In this document: positions 20,698-31,100 of the stretch, one piece after another
Numbering within the stretch: position 1 is the first letter of the stretch
How the letters are laid out: each line of letters starts with the position of its first letter
Assembly: GCA_026770025.1 (NCBI GenBank)
Contig: JAMXDE010000010.1
Coordinates: forward strand, 2,418,001 to 2,482,000
From: Craspedostauros australis
Taxonomy: Eukaryota; Bacillariophyta; Bacillariophyceae; Mastogloiales; Achnanthaceae
Direction of reading: 5' to 3'
DNA length: 64,000 nt
Translations under genes and position numbers: made by a program
Notes under the pieces: model-generated
Databases searched by the model: none
The model's input: the letters and a program-made list of their open reading frames with translations, nothing else
What the model was told of the DNA's origin: nothing

Positions 20698-22347
20698 ATG
20701 GCCACTCAACAACAAACCATGCCAGTGGCGCCCCCAGCTGCACCTGTATTCCACACACCACAGCAGACGAGCCATGGCCGCAAGCAACAGATGGTGAACG
20801 CTGATGTGCTGGACAGCAACGCCATCACCACGAGCAGCGGCTTCTTGGGAGGCAATACGGATGGCCTCACGACCGACCGACCCAAGCAATTCCTGCCTCT
20901 GCGTCCAGGACAACCTCGCCGTGCCTCCCTTTCCAGCGCCGGCGGCAGCAAAACCAAAAACACCCACAGCAGCACCAGAAGGGCCAGCGCCATGACGCCC
21001 GTCGCCGACATGAAGAAGTGCCGCGAGCGTGCCTACGGGCGTCCCGATGCCTGGCTCAGCCCCAGCGGTCGCGTCCACAGCCGCGTCAACGTCAAGTACC
21101 TGCGAGAACTCGATCCTGCCGAACTGCAGAAGATGGAGGAGGACGAACGGCTTGCCTACGAGCAGGAGCAGCACCAGCGTCGGAAGGAAATGCGAGCCGC
21201 CATGCAGCTGGCAAGTCTGGACGATGACGACCACGACAATAGCGCAGACGCCGGCAATGGAAGCAGCGCTGCTGCCGAACAGCCAGATTCCAAGCCAAAC
21301 GATGAAGTCGAGGCTGACCAGGCCACAGAGCCATCAACGAATCCAGTCTACGTCGACGAGAAGTGGCTGCACACCGACAACGTCGCCATGAGAGATTGGA
21401 ACATCCGCAGAGAACAACCACCGGATGCCAGCGATCTGCTGGTCGTGCAGCAGGTCGACAATCTCAGCAAGATCAAGTCCTCCGGCACGCAGGAGCCCGA
21501 TTGGCTCGATGAGAACGAGCCCGGCCTGGCCACCATGGAACGTGCCAGGAGACGCGTCACCAACAACCTCATGCAGAAGAAGTGGGAAGCGGCTCTCAAG
21601 GCAGAAGAAGAGGCTCTCAAGAACCCTCCGCCGGAGCTGCCGGACGACGAGGCAGACAAGACGGACCGCCAGGAGGAGGACGACGAGGTGGAGATCCGAA
21701 CCCCCGTCAAGTCTCCAAGGCGCAAGGGCCCCAACGAGGTTGATTTCTACGGCAGCCTCAACGCCATTCCGTTCCTCAAGAAGTCGCCGACGCCCGCGAG
21801 CCCCGTGCCAACCACATCGAAGAAGAGCGGAAACAGCTCCAGATCGGCCAAGCTCAAGAAGAAAATGGCCGCCAAGAAGAACAGGCCAAAGGCCGCCGCC
21901 GACCAGATGAACACAAGCAACAGCAGCATCAATAGCAGCAGCATCAACAGCAGCAGCAACAGTTCCAGAAACCCCAAGCCGTACCCCGTCATCACGCAGC
22001 CGCGCGCGCTCAACGAGCAGGAGCAGCTCTGGAAGAGCATGAGCGCTCTCGACAACAGCCAGAGCATGCTGGACAGACCACACGACTTCCTGCCGCTGAC
22101 TCCAGGCGATCGCAAGAAGGAGAAGAAGAGCCCCATGATGAAGGCCAAGGAGCGTGCCTACGGCCGACCGGAAGAATGGATCTCACCCAAGAAGAGCCCT
22201 TCGCGGCCCAACTACCGCGTCAAGAGAGATTCCACCGGAGGCGTTCCCCAGATTCCTGGTCTCGACGACAGCGACCGACTCGCCGATGACGACGTCCTCA
22301 ATCTGTCACCGACACCATCCACGGAGGATGGCCCTGTGGAGCAATGA
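20698..22347 (+). CDS. RPxxW-module protein 1, unknown function
   Basis: 549 residues, ATG at 20698 in a CAACAGAATGG context. It contains the same two-part module twice. The first has RPKQFLPLRPG (residues 61-71) and then RERAYGRPDAWLSPS (about 108-122). The second has RPHDFLPLTPG (460-470) and then KERAYGRPEEWISPK (about 484-498). Each is followed by a short basic stretch ending in RV. Between them lie a helical Glu/Gln/Arg region, an acidic segment, a Lys-rich run and an Asn/Ser repeat (NSSINSSS). The C-terminus is acidic. The protein at 26046-29324 carries a related module. I do not recognise the family. The duplicated conserved modules in otherwise disordered sequence suggest short binding motifs for a partner protein. 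Confidence 0.75.
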   Translation: MATQQQTMPVAPPAAPVFHTPQQTSHGRKQQMVNADVLDSNAITTSSGFLGGNTDGLTTDRPKQFLPLRPGQPRRASLSSAGGSKTKNTHSSTRRASAMTPVADMKKCRERAYGRPDAWLSPSGRVHSRVNVKYLRELDPAELQKMEEDERLAYEQEQHQRRKEMRAAMQLASLDDDDHDNSADAGNGSSAAAEQPDSKPNDEVEADQATEPSTNPVYVDEKWLHTDNVAMRDWNIRREQPPDASDLLVVQQVDNLSKIKSSGTQEPDWLDENEPGLATMERARRRVTNNLMQKKWEAALKAEEEALKNPPPELPDDEADKTDRQEEDDEVEIRTPVKSPRRKGPNEVDFYGSLNAIPFLKKSPTPASPVPTTSKKSGNSSRSAKLKKKMAAKKNRPKAAADQMNTSNSSINSSSINSSSNSSRNPKPYPVITQPRALNEQEQLWKSMSALDNSQSMLDRPHDFLPLTPGDRKKEKKSPMMKAKERAYGRPEEWISPKKSPSRPNYRVKRDSTGGVPQIPGLDDSDRLADDDVLNLSPTPSTEDGPVEQ

Positions 22348-25300
22348 GTGGCATGGTCGTACGTACATATGTGCGCTCGTATGGTGCACAAATACGAGCT
22401 CCAGGAGTCCAGATGCCCACACACCACAAAACAAACACACACACAATAGAGAGAACGACGCTCCCGCTCAATGACAGTATTCAAGGAGAGCATGTTAAGA
22501 AGCAAACAATCCAAAAGAACAAAAACAAGGCAACAGACTGATCCACGCAGCTGTGCAAGAATGGCGCGAAGTGCCAAAGGACACCGCAGCCCGACTTAAT
22601 TGCAATGTGACCATACTCTACATTTTCCGTTTCAGCAATCACACAAACCTTAGGTACTCTCTCTCTCTAGATGAACGAATAGTGTTTTCACAAATGTACG
22701 CACCTTGGCGTCAGCACTACGCTGCTATGAAGATGCCATACCGTACATACGGCCCCACTCATGTTTCTATCGTCAGACAATCTTCATCGTGGTGCAGCGT
22801 CTGTCATCAAGAGTGATTACAACACGTGCACAGGTGGACACAACATCCATCTTCGCACGACATTCGTGACGCGCGTTGCGCGAAAAGTATCTTTGATGTC
22901 AAGAGAGAGGTGGAGTCGAGAGCATCACTGGCCATGTGCATCCATCACATTCATGTGTGTGCGCTCGTGCACAAGATTTACCTTGACCGCGGACTGGTGC
23001 TTCATCTCCTGTACTATCATGCAAGAAAGGATGCCTGCGAATCGTCCCAGAGAGCAGGAGAGCAGTGCAAATATAATAATAGAATCGTTCAAGAGTGTGG
23101 GTTGATGAATGCGATGAGCACAGAGGGCAATGCAAATGCAATTCAATTCAACTGAGTGAAGCAAACCTTCAACCAGCCAAACAAGCAAGCAAGAAAGGGA
23201 AGCAGGAGGAGTTGGACTCTTCCTGGGAAAGATGGGAGTATCACCTTCCCCCACGAATGCAAACGATGCCCTTCGGCACCTCATCTCCTCCACATACACG
23301 TGCCCGCAAAACGATCGACACTGCGCAAGCAGAACAATCGCAACGCCGCATGATGAGCTTCCGAACCACCTCCAAACAATGACGCGATCATCTGCACACC
23401 AGTGTGTGAACAAGTGTCGTCTTTGCTTCACATCTGGTTTGTGCGTGCCATTGATGCTCATCTTGCTGCTTCTCCTGTTCGCCACCAAGACCAACCTCGT
23501 CGTTGGCCTTCGCGTGGGCGGTTGTGCGGTCCTGCTTCGTTGCCTTGTGCTGGGTTGCGTACAGTGCTCTTCACACACACATCCACAAGCATCACAATCC
23601 TTTCTCTTTCTCTGCGCGCACATGAGGAGGTAGAAAACTGCAGCCACTTCAACGCACCACATGACAACGACTCTTCCGGCCGCCGCAACCTGCATGCATT
23701 GTTTGTCCAGAGCCCATTTCGCTCACCATCATCATCCATCCATCAATCTGTTCTGTCAATCCATCAATCAATCACTGACTGACACGCAGAGGCGAAGGAC
23801 GCATGAGGTGCCTTGTACCTCTGCGGAGGCACAATGTCAAATGGGAATCCACATGATGTCCTTGACATCTCGCGTGCACGTTCTGCCGGCACACACCACT
23901 TTGCGTGCACCAAAACGCGGTTTCGGAGAAAACGGTTCGGTTCGAAATGGGAAGCCCTTTTTGGCTTTGGGTTGACAAAATGGCACTTAGTGAAACACGA
24001 ATAAGTTGACTCATGATTTGGTTTCGACATGCGATACCATGCATGGATACCACACAATAGGATATTGTGAAGGTACTACAAGCTGGCACGTTGCATTGTT
24101 TATGCCGCATGCAAAGTCGGCGAAACGCAACTTGAGCGAGTCATTCTTGTCAGCGAAGCCCAAAAGAATCCGACTGGGATAATAGTTTTGGTTAAGTGAG
24201 ACTTAGTGCAAGGGAATTCGTGAACGACAGTCAATAAATGTATGTATGTTCGCCGGGATAGCGCTGGGGCAACGAAACGTTACCGACAAAGTCTTTTGTA
24301 ATTGCCTTGCGGTAACAGAGAAAAATGACTCACTCAGAACAGGAACACGCACAACGACATTGGGCGCTTTTCACATCCATTCACGCGTGTGTTTTGCGCT
24401 TGGGAGAGATCGAGGCGACAGCTGATTGAGTACCGGCGCACGCCTGCAACTTCTTTGGGCAACAACAACAACAACGACCAAGAAAACGTAACAACAATCA
24501 CATCTCTCCTTGTTGATGCGAACGGAGGTCGAAGGGGCGTGTTCAAGGAGCATCATTGTGATCGAAGAGAGAGAGAGAGAGAGAGACAGAGAGGTTTGTG
24601 GAATAGCTCACTCTCCATCGCATCGTTTCATTGAGCTGCACCATCAAGCAGGCGATCAATCAATCAATCAATCAATCAAGACAGAGCCGAGCAGACCGGC
24701 AAGGAAGCACACTCGCGCCAACGGTCGCATAACCAAACCAAACAAGACAGCAAACAAGACCGCAAACAGGTCACCAAACGACCGGCCGCTAACACTCACA
24801 CACATGTAACCAAGGGAAACGAAACAATTGATCCATCGACCAAGAAAGAACATCGTCGTACCACCGTGCTGCCATACTGTACCATAACAATAACAGAGTG
24901 AAGTACTCCGTTGTGGTATCGCGGCGAGGCAGCAGACTTGGTGGCAAAAGCATCCACACAACACCTCGCAAGAAACGGCGCAACACCCTCACAAGAGACA
25001 AGCAAAGGGACGCAGAAGCACAGAGGCGATTGGATCCGCAGCTCCCGTCTTGGGTTACGGATCGATTCGCTCAGGTCCGCGTGGTTTCCTGTATTGCGAC
25101 CGCATTTATCGCAATACTCGCGCCACCCAGAGCTTGTGCAGCTTGGAATCGTCGCATCCGTCCGCCTCTTTTCTCAACACGCAGACAAAGTCATCCAAGG
25201 CCGTTTCGGTCAAACAGCATTAGACGCCCAGTTGCGGCAACCAACGCGCGAGGATTGACGGAATCGCCCCAATCACCATCCAGGAATCATTCAGCAAGGA

Positions 25301-26045
25301 TCATCATCGCTACAAAAAGTGATACTCTGCACCTGTGATCGCAATCGCAGAGAGAGAGACAGAGACGACTCCGCAGAAGTACTCGCACTGACTGAGTTGA
25401 GTTGAGTTGAGTTGAGCCGGGCTCAACCATCACACACATCCACAACGGCGAAACAACCACACTCTGCGTGTGTGTTCTACCACGAACAGGTCGTTGATCG
25501 TATTATACTCGATACGAGTTCTACTACGACCACCGGAATTCAAATCTCAGTGGCTGACGCTGTCTGCCACTGTCTGCCACACAACCACACACATTGGTTC
25601 ACGACCAGCGCCTTCGTCCACACACTCTCCTGCGTCGTTCCGATCCGATCCGACAGAGTCGATCTGCAACATCCCAACCACACGTGAGACCCGTCACACC
25701 CCAACCAATCACAGCGCATTCCATTCCACCGCTTGCTGTGTGGCCATTGCTCACCTCGCAATCCTATTACAGACACGCAGCGTCTCTGGAACACGCGGCT
25801 CACAGATCGGTCACGAGTCGCGATACTGGCACTTCGAGTAGCAACACCGCTGCGATCGTTATTGTGATTGCCACTTGTGATTGCCACTTCTGTCACAAAC
25901 GAAAGCAGCTCCAGCCTCTCTGCAACGCGATACTGACAGAAACCGCCCACAGAGCCACGTCTCCAGCGACAGCGTCAGTGTCATTGCCATTGCATAAAAG
26001 CACACAACCAATCAGTCAACAGATCAACAGATCAACCCACAAACC
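22348..26045. other. Large gene-poor stretch
   Basis: 3.7 kb without a supported gene. It contains a GA tract at 24566-24586, an ATCA tract near 24655-24679 and GAGTT pentanucleotides near 25395-25415. The 600 bases before 26046 are C/A-rich and probably the leader of the next gene. Open frames here are short and unlike any family I know. Confidence 0.4.
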
Positions 26046-29000
26046 ATGATGTCCCATCCTCTCCATGTGCAAGGCCAACAGCAGGAGCAGCAGCGGCAGC
26101 AACAACAGAATGACGAACAGAGAGCATCACCCAGAAGCAACAATGAGCAGGACAAGGAAGAACCCGTGGTGCATCGCACGCAGTTCCTGCGACGAAAGAC
26201 CTCCTTGAGCAACGTCGATCCATCGAGTGCCTGGATGTCGTTGTCGCTGCGCAACCTGCAGGCCCAGCAGGAGCAGCAGAAGGATGCCCAATGGGACACG
26301 ACCACCGATGGCAACAAGTCCGTGCCCTCGTCTCCGCAGCGTCCGCTCCAACAGCAACCCACGATGGACGCATTGGCGTCGGCGATGAAAGTCGAGGAGA
26401 GGAGACGGCTATGGCATTCTCGCACCACCAATGCCTCGTCGCTGGCCTTGTCCACCGTGTCTCCACCGCAGAGCCCAAGCACGCGAAGGGCTGCGTTGGG
26501 CGGCGCCGTCGTCCCCGTCGGCTCTCCCGTCTACCACTCGCCAACGAGAATGCCGCAGAACGCCAGTCTGCGTGATCTGCCGCTGTCTCCTGGACTCTCC
26601 GTCAAGGACCGCCGGAAGAATTACGAGCGCGCCGCTGGTGCCGTCATGTCACCGCAACCTCCGTTGATCGTGCAGCCCCAACGCAACCCGTACCTGTCCT
26701 TTCGACGATCCTCCTCGCTGTCGCCTGTCACCAAGAACGCGCAGGCCTCCATGCCGCCCACCAACCAGCTGCCCATTTCTCCCACCATATCGTCCAGCGG
26801 ATCCTCCTCCTCCATGACGACCAATAGTTCCAACAACGCCGAAACGCACAATGCCAGCGCCGCGTCCATGAACATCGAGTCCTTGCCCGCCACGTCGCGC
26901 GGCAAGAGCGCCCATCACAACGAAACGCGGCGGCAGAGCGTCGTCGTCGATGAGGAGGAGGATGACATGTGCAACAGCGGCGAGTTCTCCATCGACACGC
27001 ATCCCACAGATGGCGAGGACAGCGCACCGTGCGTGGCCAGTGCGACATTGAAGAAGCAAGTGCGGGACACAGTCGATGAAATCATGAGGGGCTTTGATGA
27101 TCAAACCTCCGCGGAGAAGACGCAGGATGGTGAAATTGTGGAGAACTTTGAATCGTTGGATGTCGTCGATGTCAAAGCCAGCCAACCAGTGGCCACTGCT
27201 GCTGCTCAAGCGCCGCAAGCGCAAGATGACTGCCTAACATCGGTCGGATCCGAAAGCTTTGACACGTGGATCCTGCACATCGACGATGCCTTCGATGGGA
27301 TGTCATTCTCCTCCGTCAGTTCCGGCAGCTACCGCGAACCATCCAGGAAGCAGACCAGCTACCGAATCCGCTACAACGGCCCCACCACCCTCGATCTCGA
27401 TCGCTTCGCCTCATCGGAGGACCGCTTCGCCACGGGAGACGGCATGATCATGCCACCGCCGCACAGGAGCGGAGCCCTCAGCACGACCAGCGGCATGTCC
27501 AGCGGCATGCCCAGCGACATGGCCCCCTCCCAGCCAAGCCGCCATTCGGCCGGCAACGATGGCTCCAAGAGAACGAGTCGCTCGGCGCAAACGCGTCCCG
27601 ATGTTTGGATCACGCCCAGCCGAAGTCCGGATCCCTCCCACCTGTCGTGGCGCGTGCGCCGCGTCTGGAAGGATCTGTCACCCGACATGGTCCAGGCACT
27701 GCCAAGACGCACGCGTGATAACCCGGATCTGCCGCCAGATGACGATGAGAAACAGGAGGATGCACCAGCGGACAAGGATCAGAGCATCGCGTCCAAACCA
27801 GTCGAGGTACCATCGCTCGATGGCTCCAAGAGCTACGACATCGTCGAGCCGCTCAAAGACAACTACAACTTCGAATACGAGGACGAGTCGTCCGTGCAAG
27901 GATCGGAGCTCTTCGAGCGCATCCGATCGTTGGTCGGCGCACCCGTCCGCAACAGCCCATCCGGCAAGACATCCTCCACGGTCACTCCATCCACGTTCGA
28001 CGAATCCTACACGAGCATGAGCGATGCCCTCGTCAGCAGCAACGAGTCCTGTCGCGATGACGCCCCCAAGCTCCCGAAGCGCAGCTGGAGGATGGACAAG
28101 TTCTTCGACGAGGATGGCGAATGGTTGGAGGATGAGGACGACGACCTCAACGATGGCGTCTTTGCGAACGTCAAGAACGGACAGCTCTTGGACGACGCCC
28201 AGTTCGAAGCTGGCGTGCAGAAAGTGCACGCGGTCGAAGAAGAGCACATGCAGCGCGATATCCGTCATGAAAAACGCCGGGAGGAAGTCGCGGAACGCAA
28301 CCGCCGTCGCCGTCTCGAGGCTCCCGCAACGCCGCGCCGTCTATCCAGTCCGAAAAGGATTCCCAAATCCGTTGGCCAAAGCAAGGACCCCAGTCCCGAT
28401 CAGGTGCCGCAAGAAATTCATCTCGATGCGGATGCAAAGGCCAAAGCGGACTTCTGGGGCACCAACGGGTCCTACAATGATATCGAGATCGCGTTGAAGG
28501 GCAGCTTCGATGCCGACGATGATGATGATGATAAGACGGGCGATGTCACCAGCGACTGCGTGGACAGCAGCCACCACGACGACGATTTGCAATCCACAGA
28601 CGACTGCCGCGGTAAGAAGAGCCGCAGCTCCAAAAAGACGAAGAAAAGCAAGGAAAGGCGCAAAGCCAAGAAGTCGCACAGAAATGGCAAGAAGAAGAAG
28701 CGCAAGGACAAGAGCAAAGATCGCAGCGAATCGCAGAGTCCCTCGGATCGCAGCGGTACCAAGACCTCCGCGAAGGCGTGCAAGTTGCCGACGGAACAGA
28801 ACGCTTCGGCCAGGCGTCTTCTGTCGCCGCGAGAAGTCAACCTGAAGTTCGGAGGTGCCGTGATTTCGGATTCCAGCGACTCGGAATCAGAAGAAGAGGA
28901 GCAACAGCAGGTGCAGGGCTTTGGTTTCAAAAAGAAGAAAAAGAGGAAAAAGAAGATGGCGCCACGCAACGAACATCTCGTTAGCCCGGCCGACGTCAAT

Positions 29001-29324
29001 CGCCTGACCCGGTCACGGCACAGCGTGGCCAGCGCAGACGTCTTGTCGGATAGCAGCGGCTCCGATTCCGATTCCACGTTCGGGCACAGCTCGAGGGACG
29101 AGCAAGCGCAGTTGCAGCGTGTCAAATCCAAACGAATCGTGATGTGCAACAACAGCCCGGACAAGTCGCCGATGTCGCCGGTGAAGCCAAAGAGCAGCAG
29201 ACGAATTCGACTCGTCGCACTGAGCCAGACGGAGCACTCCGGCGATAGTCTGTTGCCGCAGCAGTCAGCGCATGGCAGCAGCAAGAAGCGCGTATCACAC
29301 AAGCACAAGAGCGCTGCCGCCTAA
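26046..29324 (+). CDS. RPxxW-module protein 2, unknown function
   Basis: 1,092 residues from ATG 26046; a second ATG follows directly at 26049. The N-terminus is Gln-rich. Much of the chain is Ser/Pro-rich with many SP dipeptides that look like proline-directed phosphorylation sites. Residues of about 515-550 contain RPDVWITPSRSPDPSH, SWRVRR and a WKDLSPDMVQ segment. This matches the RPDAWLSPS, VKYLRELDPAELQ block of the protein encoded at 20698-22347. A Glu-rich, probably coiled-coil stretch (about 730-770), an acidic Asp run (about 825) and a Lys/Ser basic region (about 855-905) follow. The C-terminus has another KKKKKRKKK run and ends in a basic KKRVSHKHKS tail. There is no signal or membrane segment. 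The shared block and same orientation suggest an old tandem duplication with large divergence outside the module. Confidence 0.75.
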   Translation: MMSHPLHVQGQQQEQQRQQQQNDEQRASPRSNNEQDKEEPVVHRTQFLRRKTSLSNVDPSSAWMSLSLRNLQAQQEQQKDAQWDTTTDGNKSVPSSPQRPLQQQPTMDALASAMKVEERRRLWHSRTTNASSLALSTVSPPQSPSTRRAALGGAVVPVGSPVYHSPTRMPQNASLRDLPLSPGLSVKDRRKNYERAAGAVMSPQPPLIVQPQRNPYLSFRRSSSLSPVTKNAQASMPPTNQLPISPTISSSGSSSSMTTNSSNNAETHNASAASMNIESLPATSRGKSAHHNETRRQSVVVDEEEDDMCNSGEFSIDTHPTDGEDSAPCVASATLKKQVRDTVDEIMRGFDDQTSAEKTQDGEIVENFESLDVVDVKASQPVATAAAQAPQAQDDCLTSVGSESFDTWILHIDDAFDGMSFSSVSSGSYREPSRKQTSYRIRYNGPTTLDLDRFASSEDRFATGDGMIMPPPHRSGALSTTSGMSSGMPSDMAPSQPSRHSAGNDGSKRTSRSAQTRPDVWITPSRSPDPSHLSWRVRRVWKDLSPDMVQALPRRTRDNPDLPPDDDEKQEDAPADKDQSIASKPVEVPSLDGSKSYDIVEPLKDNYNFEYEDESSVQGSELFERIRSLVGAPVRNSPSGKTSSTVTPSTFDESYTSMSDALVSSNESCRDDAPKLPKRSWRMDKFFDEDGEWLEDEDDDLNDGVFANVKNGQLLDDAQFEAGVQKVHAVEEEHMQRDIRHEKRREEVAERNRRRRLEAPATPRRLSSPKRIPKSVGQSKDPSPDQVPQEIHLDADAKAKADFWGTNGSYNDIEIALKGSFDADDDDDDKTGDVTSDCVDSSHHDDDLQSTDDCRGKKSRSSKKTKKSKERRKAKKSHRNGKKKKRKDKSKDRSESQSPSDRSGTKTSAKACKLPTEQNASARRLLSPREVNLKFGGAVISDSSDSESEEEEQQQVQGFGFKKKKKRKKKMAPRNEHLVSPADVNRLTRSRHSVASADVLSDSSGSDSDSTFGHSSRDEQAQLQRVKSKRIVMCNNSPDKSPMSPVKPKSSRRIRLVALSQTEHSGDSLLPQQSAHGSSKKRVSHKHKSAAA

Positions 29325-29435
29325 GGCGCTTGTTGTGGAACAAGTTTAGCATTAATATGAAGAGAGAAACATGGGGAAACTCTAACGATACAAATTTTTA
29401 GATGCATACGCGGCTCAAAAGATACTCGAATGTAG

Positions 29436-30788
29436 TCACTCGGAATCCCTTCTTGCAGCCTCTTGCGTTTGGTAGGAATTCACCAGCGCGGCATGTAGCG
29501 TGACGTCGCTGCTACCCAAGACACCCTCCACGTGAGGCGCGAGCTGTGCTCCCAACCCGCAATCCAATGCCTCGCCATTTGTGTCCGTCACCTTCCCACC
29601 CGCCTCTTCCAGAACCACGACGCCAGGCGCCACATCCCAGATCCATTCGCGGTATCCCTTCTTGGGCAATCGCACGTACAACTCCGCACCCCCGCGAGCG
29701 ATGACGCCGTACTTGGCTTGGCTGTCGATGCGCAGGGCCTTGGCGATATCGCCCGTATCGGGATCGATGGCGTCCTCGTGCAGCAATTTGGCCATCTCCT
29801 TGCATTTGCCATCGGGATCACCGAAGCCAATTTCGACGCCGATACAGAATCGGGCGTCAGCGGGCGATGTGATTGCGCCGCCGTGGAGTCGGACAGTCGG
29901 TGCGGTCCCGGCCACCAACGGCAGCTGGTAACAGCCGCCGCCTTGCGACGCCACGAAGATGCATCCGCGTTGTGTGCCTGCCTCGAGGTTGGGGCATGCC
30001 AGCACGCCGATGGTCGGGATGCCATCTTCGATCAATCCAATTGCGATGCAGTACTGTCCGCCGGACAGACGGCCGCGCAAGAATCCCTTCGTTCCGTCGA
30101 TGGGATCGCAGCACCAGACGCGGGATGGATTCGTTGCATTGCGTTCGTACATCTTTCCCAAATCGATGGCGTCGAACAACGCCTGCGGATCATCGATGAA
30201 CGCCGATGCCGCTTGCAGGACCGAGTCGGCCAAATCGGCATCGTGCTGCAGAGATTGAGAACTCTCTTCGGCGATGAACGAGTCGGATGGATACTGTTGG
30301 TGGATGTGCTGCAGCACGACAGCTTGCGACGCGAAATCGGCCACCGTGACAGGCGAAGCATCGGCTTTGGCGACGGTCGCGATGGAATCCTTGTTGCCAT
30401 CGTGCGATGGTTGCAAGGCCACGGTGATCCGACTGGCACGGCGCGCCGCAAGGATGGCGGTCAGCACATCGTCGCGTCGTGGAAAGTCCGGCGGGAGCTC
30501 GTCGTCTGCGATGTCATCTTGGATGGCTGGTGCATCAGTCAGCGACGACGCAAGGCGTGTCGATGATGATGATGCAACTGCAACACAGGAACCCTGGCGC
30601 AGCGATGCAAACGGCAAGAATCGCGATCGCAGGCAACCACCAAAGCTCGCTGTGCTGACCGCCCAAGATGCGCAGCGAGGCGCAATTCCTCGAGATGGAG
30701 CCGCAGTGTTTCGAGCCAAGGAGCTCGTGTTGCGCAGCAGCAGTGATCCCAAGATCGTGTATGTCTGGATGGAACGCATCGTTGGCAT
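29436..30788 (-). CDS. 3'(2'),5'-bisphosphate nucleotidase (HAL2/SAL1 type)
   Basis: 450 residues, ATG complementary to 30786-30788. The enzyme family removes the 3'-phosphate from 3'-phosphoadenosine 5'-phosphate to give AMP, clearing the by-product of sulfotransfer and sulfate reduction. It belongs to the Mg-dependent, lithium-sensitive inositol-monophosphatase superfamily. Visible signatures are SPVTVADFASQ (145-155), the metal-binding EE pair in FIAEESS (174-175), DPIDGTKGF (228-236) and WDVAPG (384-389) followed by EEAGGKVTD. The spacing is typical of HAL2/SAL1 rather than plain inositol monophosphatase. The first 85 or so residues are Ser/Ala/Arg-rich with few acids, before the conserved part begins near DFPRRDDVL. 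This looks like a mitochondrial or plastid presequence; there is no downstream in-frame Met that would skip it. Its 3' end is only 111 bases from the 3' end of the convergent gene at 26046-29324. Confidence 0.92.
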   Translation of the reverse strand: MPTMRSIQTYTILGSLLLRNTSSLARNTAAPSRGIAPRCASWAVSTASFGGCLRSRFLPFASLRQGSCVAVASSSSTRLASSLTDAPAIQDDIADDELPPDFPRRDDVLTAILAARRASRITVALQPSHDGNKDSIATVAKADASPVTVADFASQAVVLQHIHQQYPSDSFIAEESSQSLQHDADLADSVLQAASAFIDDPQALFDAIDLGKMYERNATNPSRVWCCDPIDGTKGFLRGRLSGGQYCIAIGLIEDGIPTIGVLACPNLEAGTQRGCIFVASQGGGCYQLPLVAGTAPTVRLHGGAITSPADARFCIGVEIGFGDPDGKCKEMAKLLHEDAIDPDTGDIAKALRIDSQAKYGVIARGGAELYVRLPKKGYREWIWDVAPGVVVLEEAGGKVTDTNGEALDCGLGAQLAPHVEGVLGSSDVTLHAALVNSYQTQEAARRDSE

Positions 30789-31100
30789 TGGTGCTCGTTC
30801 CTATTCGCAAGTGCTACGATACGTTGTCATGTGATGGAAGAAAGAAAGCGATCGGCCAGTTGTTGCCTGCGTGGATCCTTAGGGTTGCGATATATTCATA
30901 TTGGATACAGTTATACTTTTTGGGAGTTGAGTTTGATTTATGTATATTGCAGATAATCTGCGAATGGAAGTATACAGATAAAAGTAATTTAACGCAGCTT
31001 TCAAAGAATAGACATCTCAAGAACATTTTGTTCGTTAACGTTCTTTCGATTGGAACCGCGATCGAACGAGTCGGAGACTAGACAGATACGAAGACCGCGT
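30789..31100. other. Intergenic, AT-rich
   Basis: AT-rich spacer between the nucleotidase start and the left edge of the duplicated segment. No gene seen. Confidence 0.4.

Noticed and set aside
22925-23695. Minus-strand frame of 256 codons with Cys-rich start
   Set aside because: No domain-like pattern, biased composition, and no support from neighbours. Treated as chance in a gene-poor stretch.
29532-30566. Plus-strand open frame opposite the bisphosphate nucleotidase
   Set aside because: The minus strand carries all family motifs; the plus frame has none.
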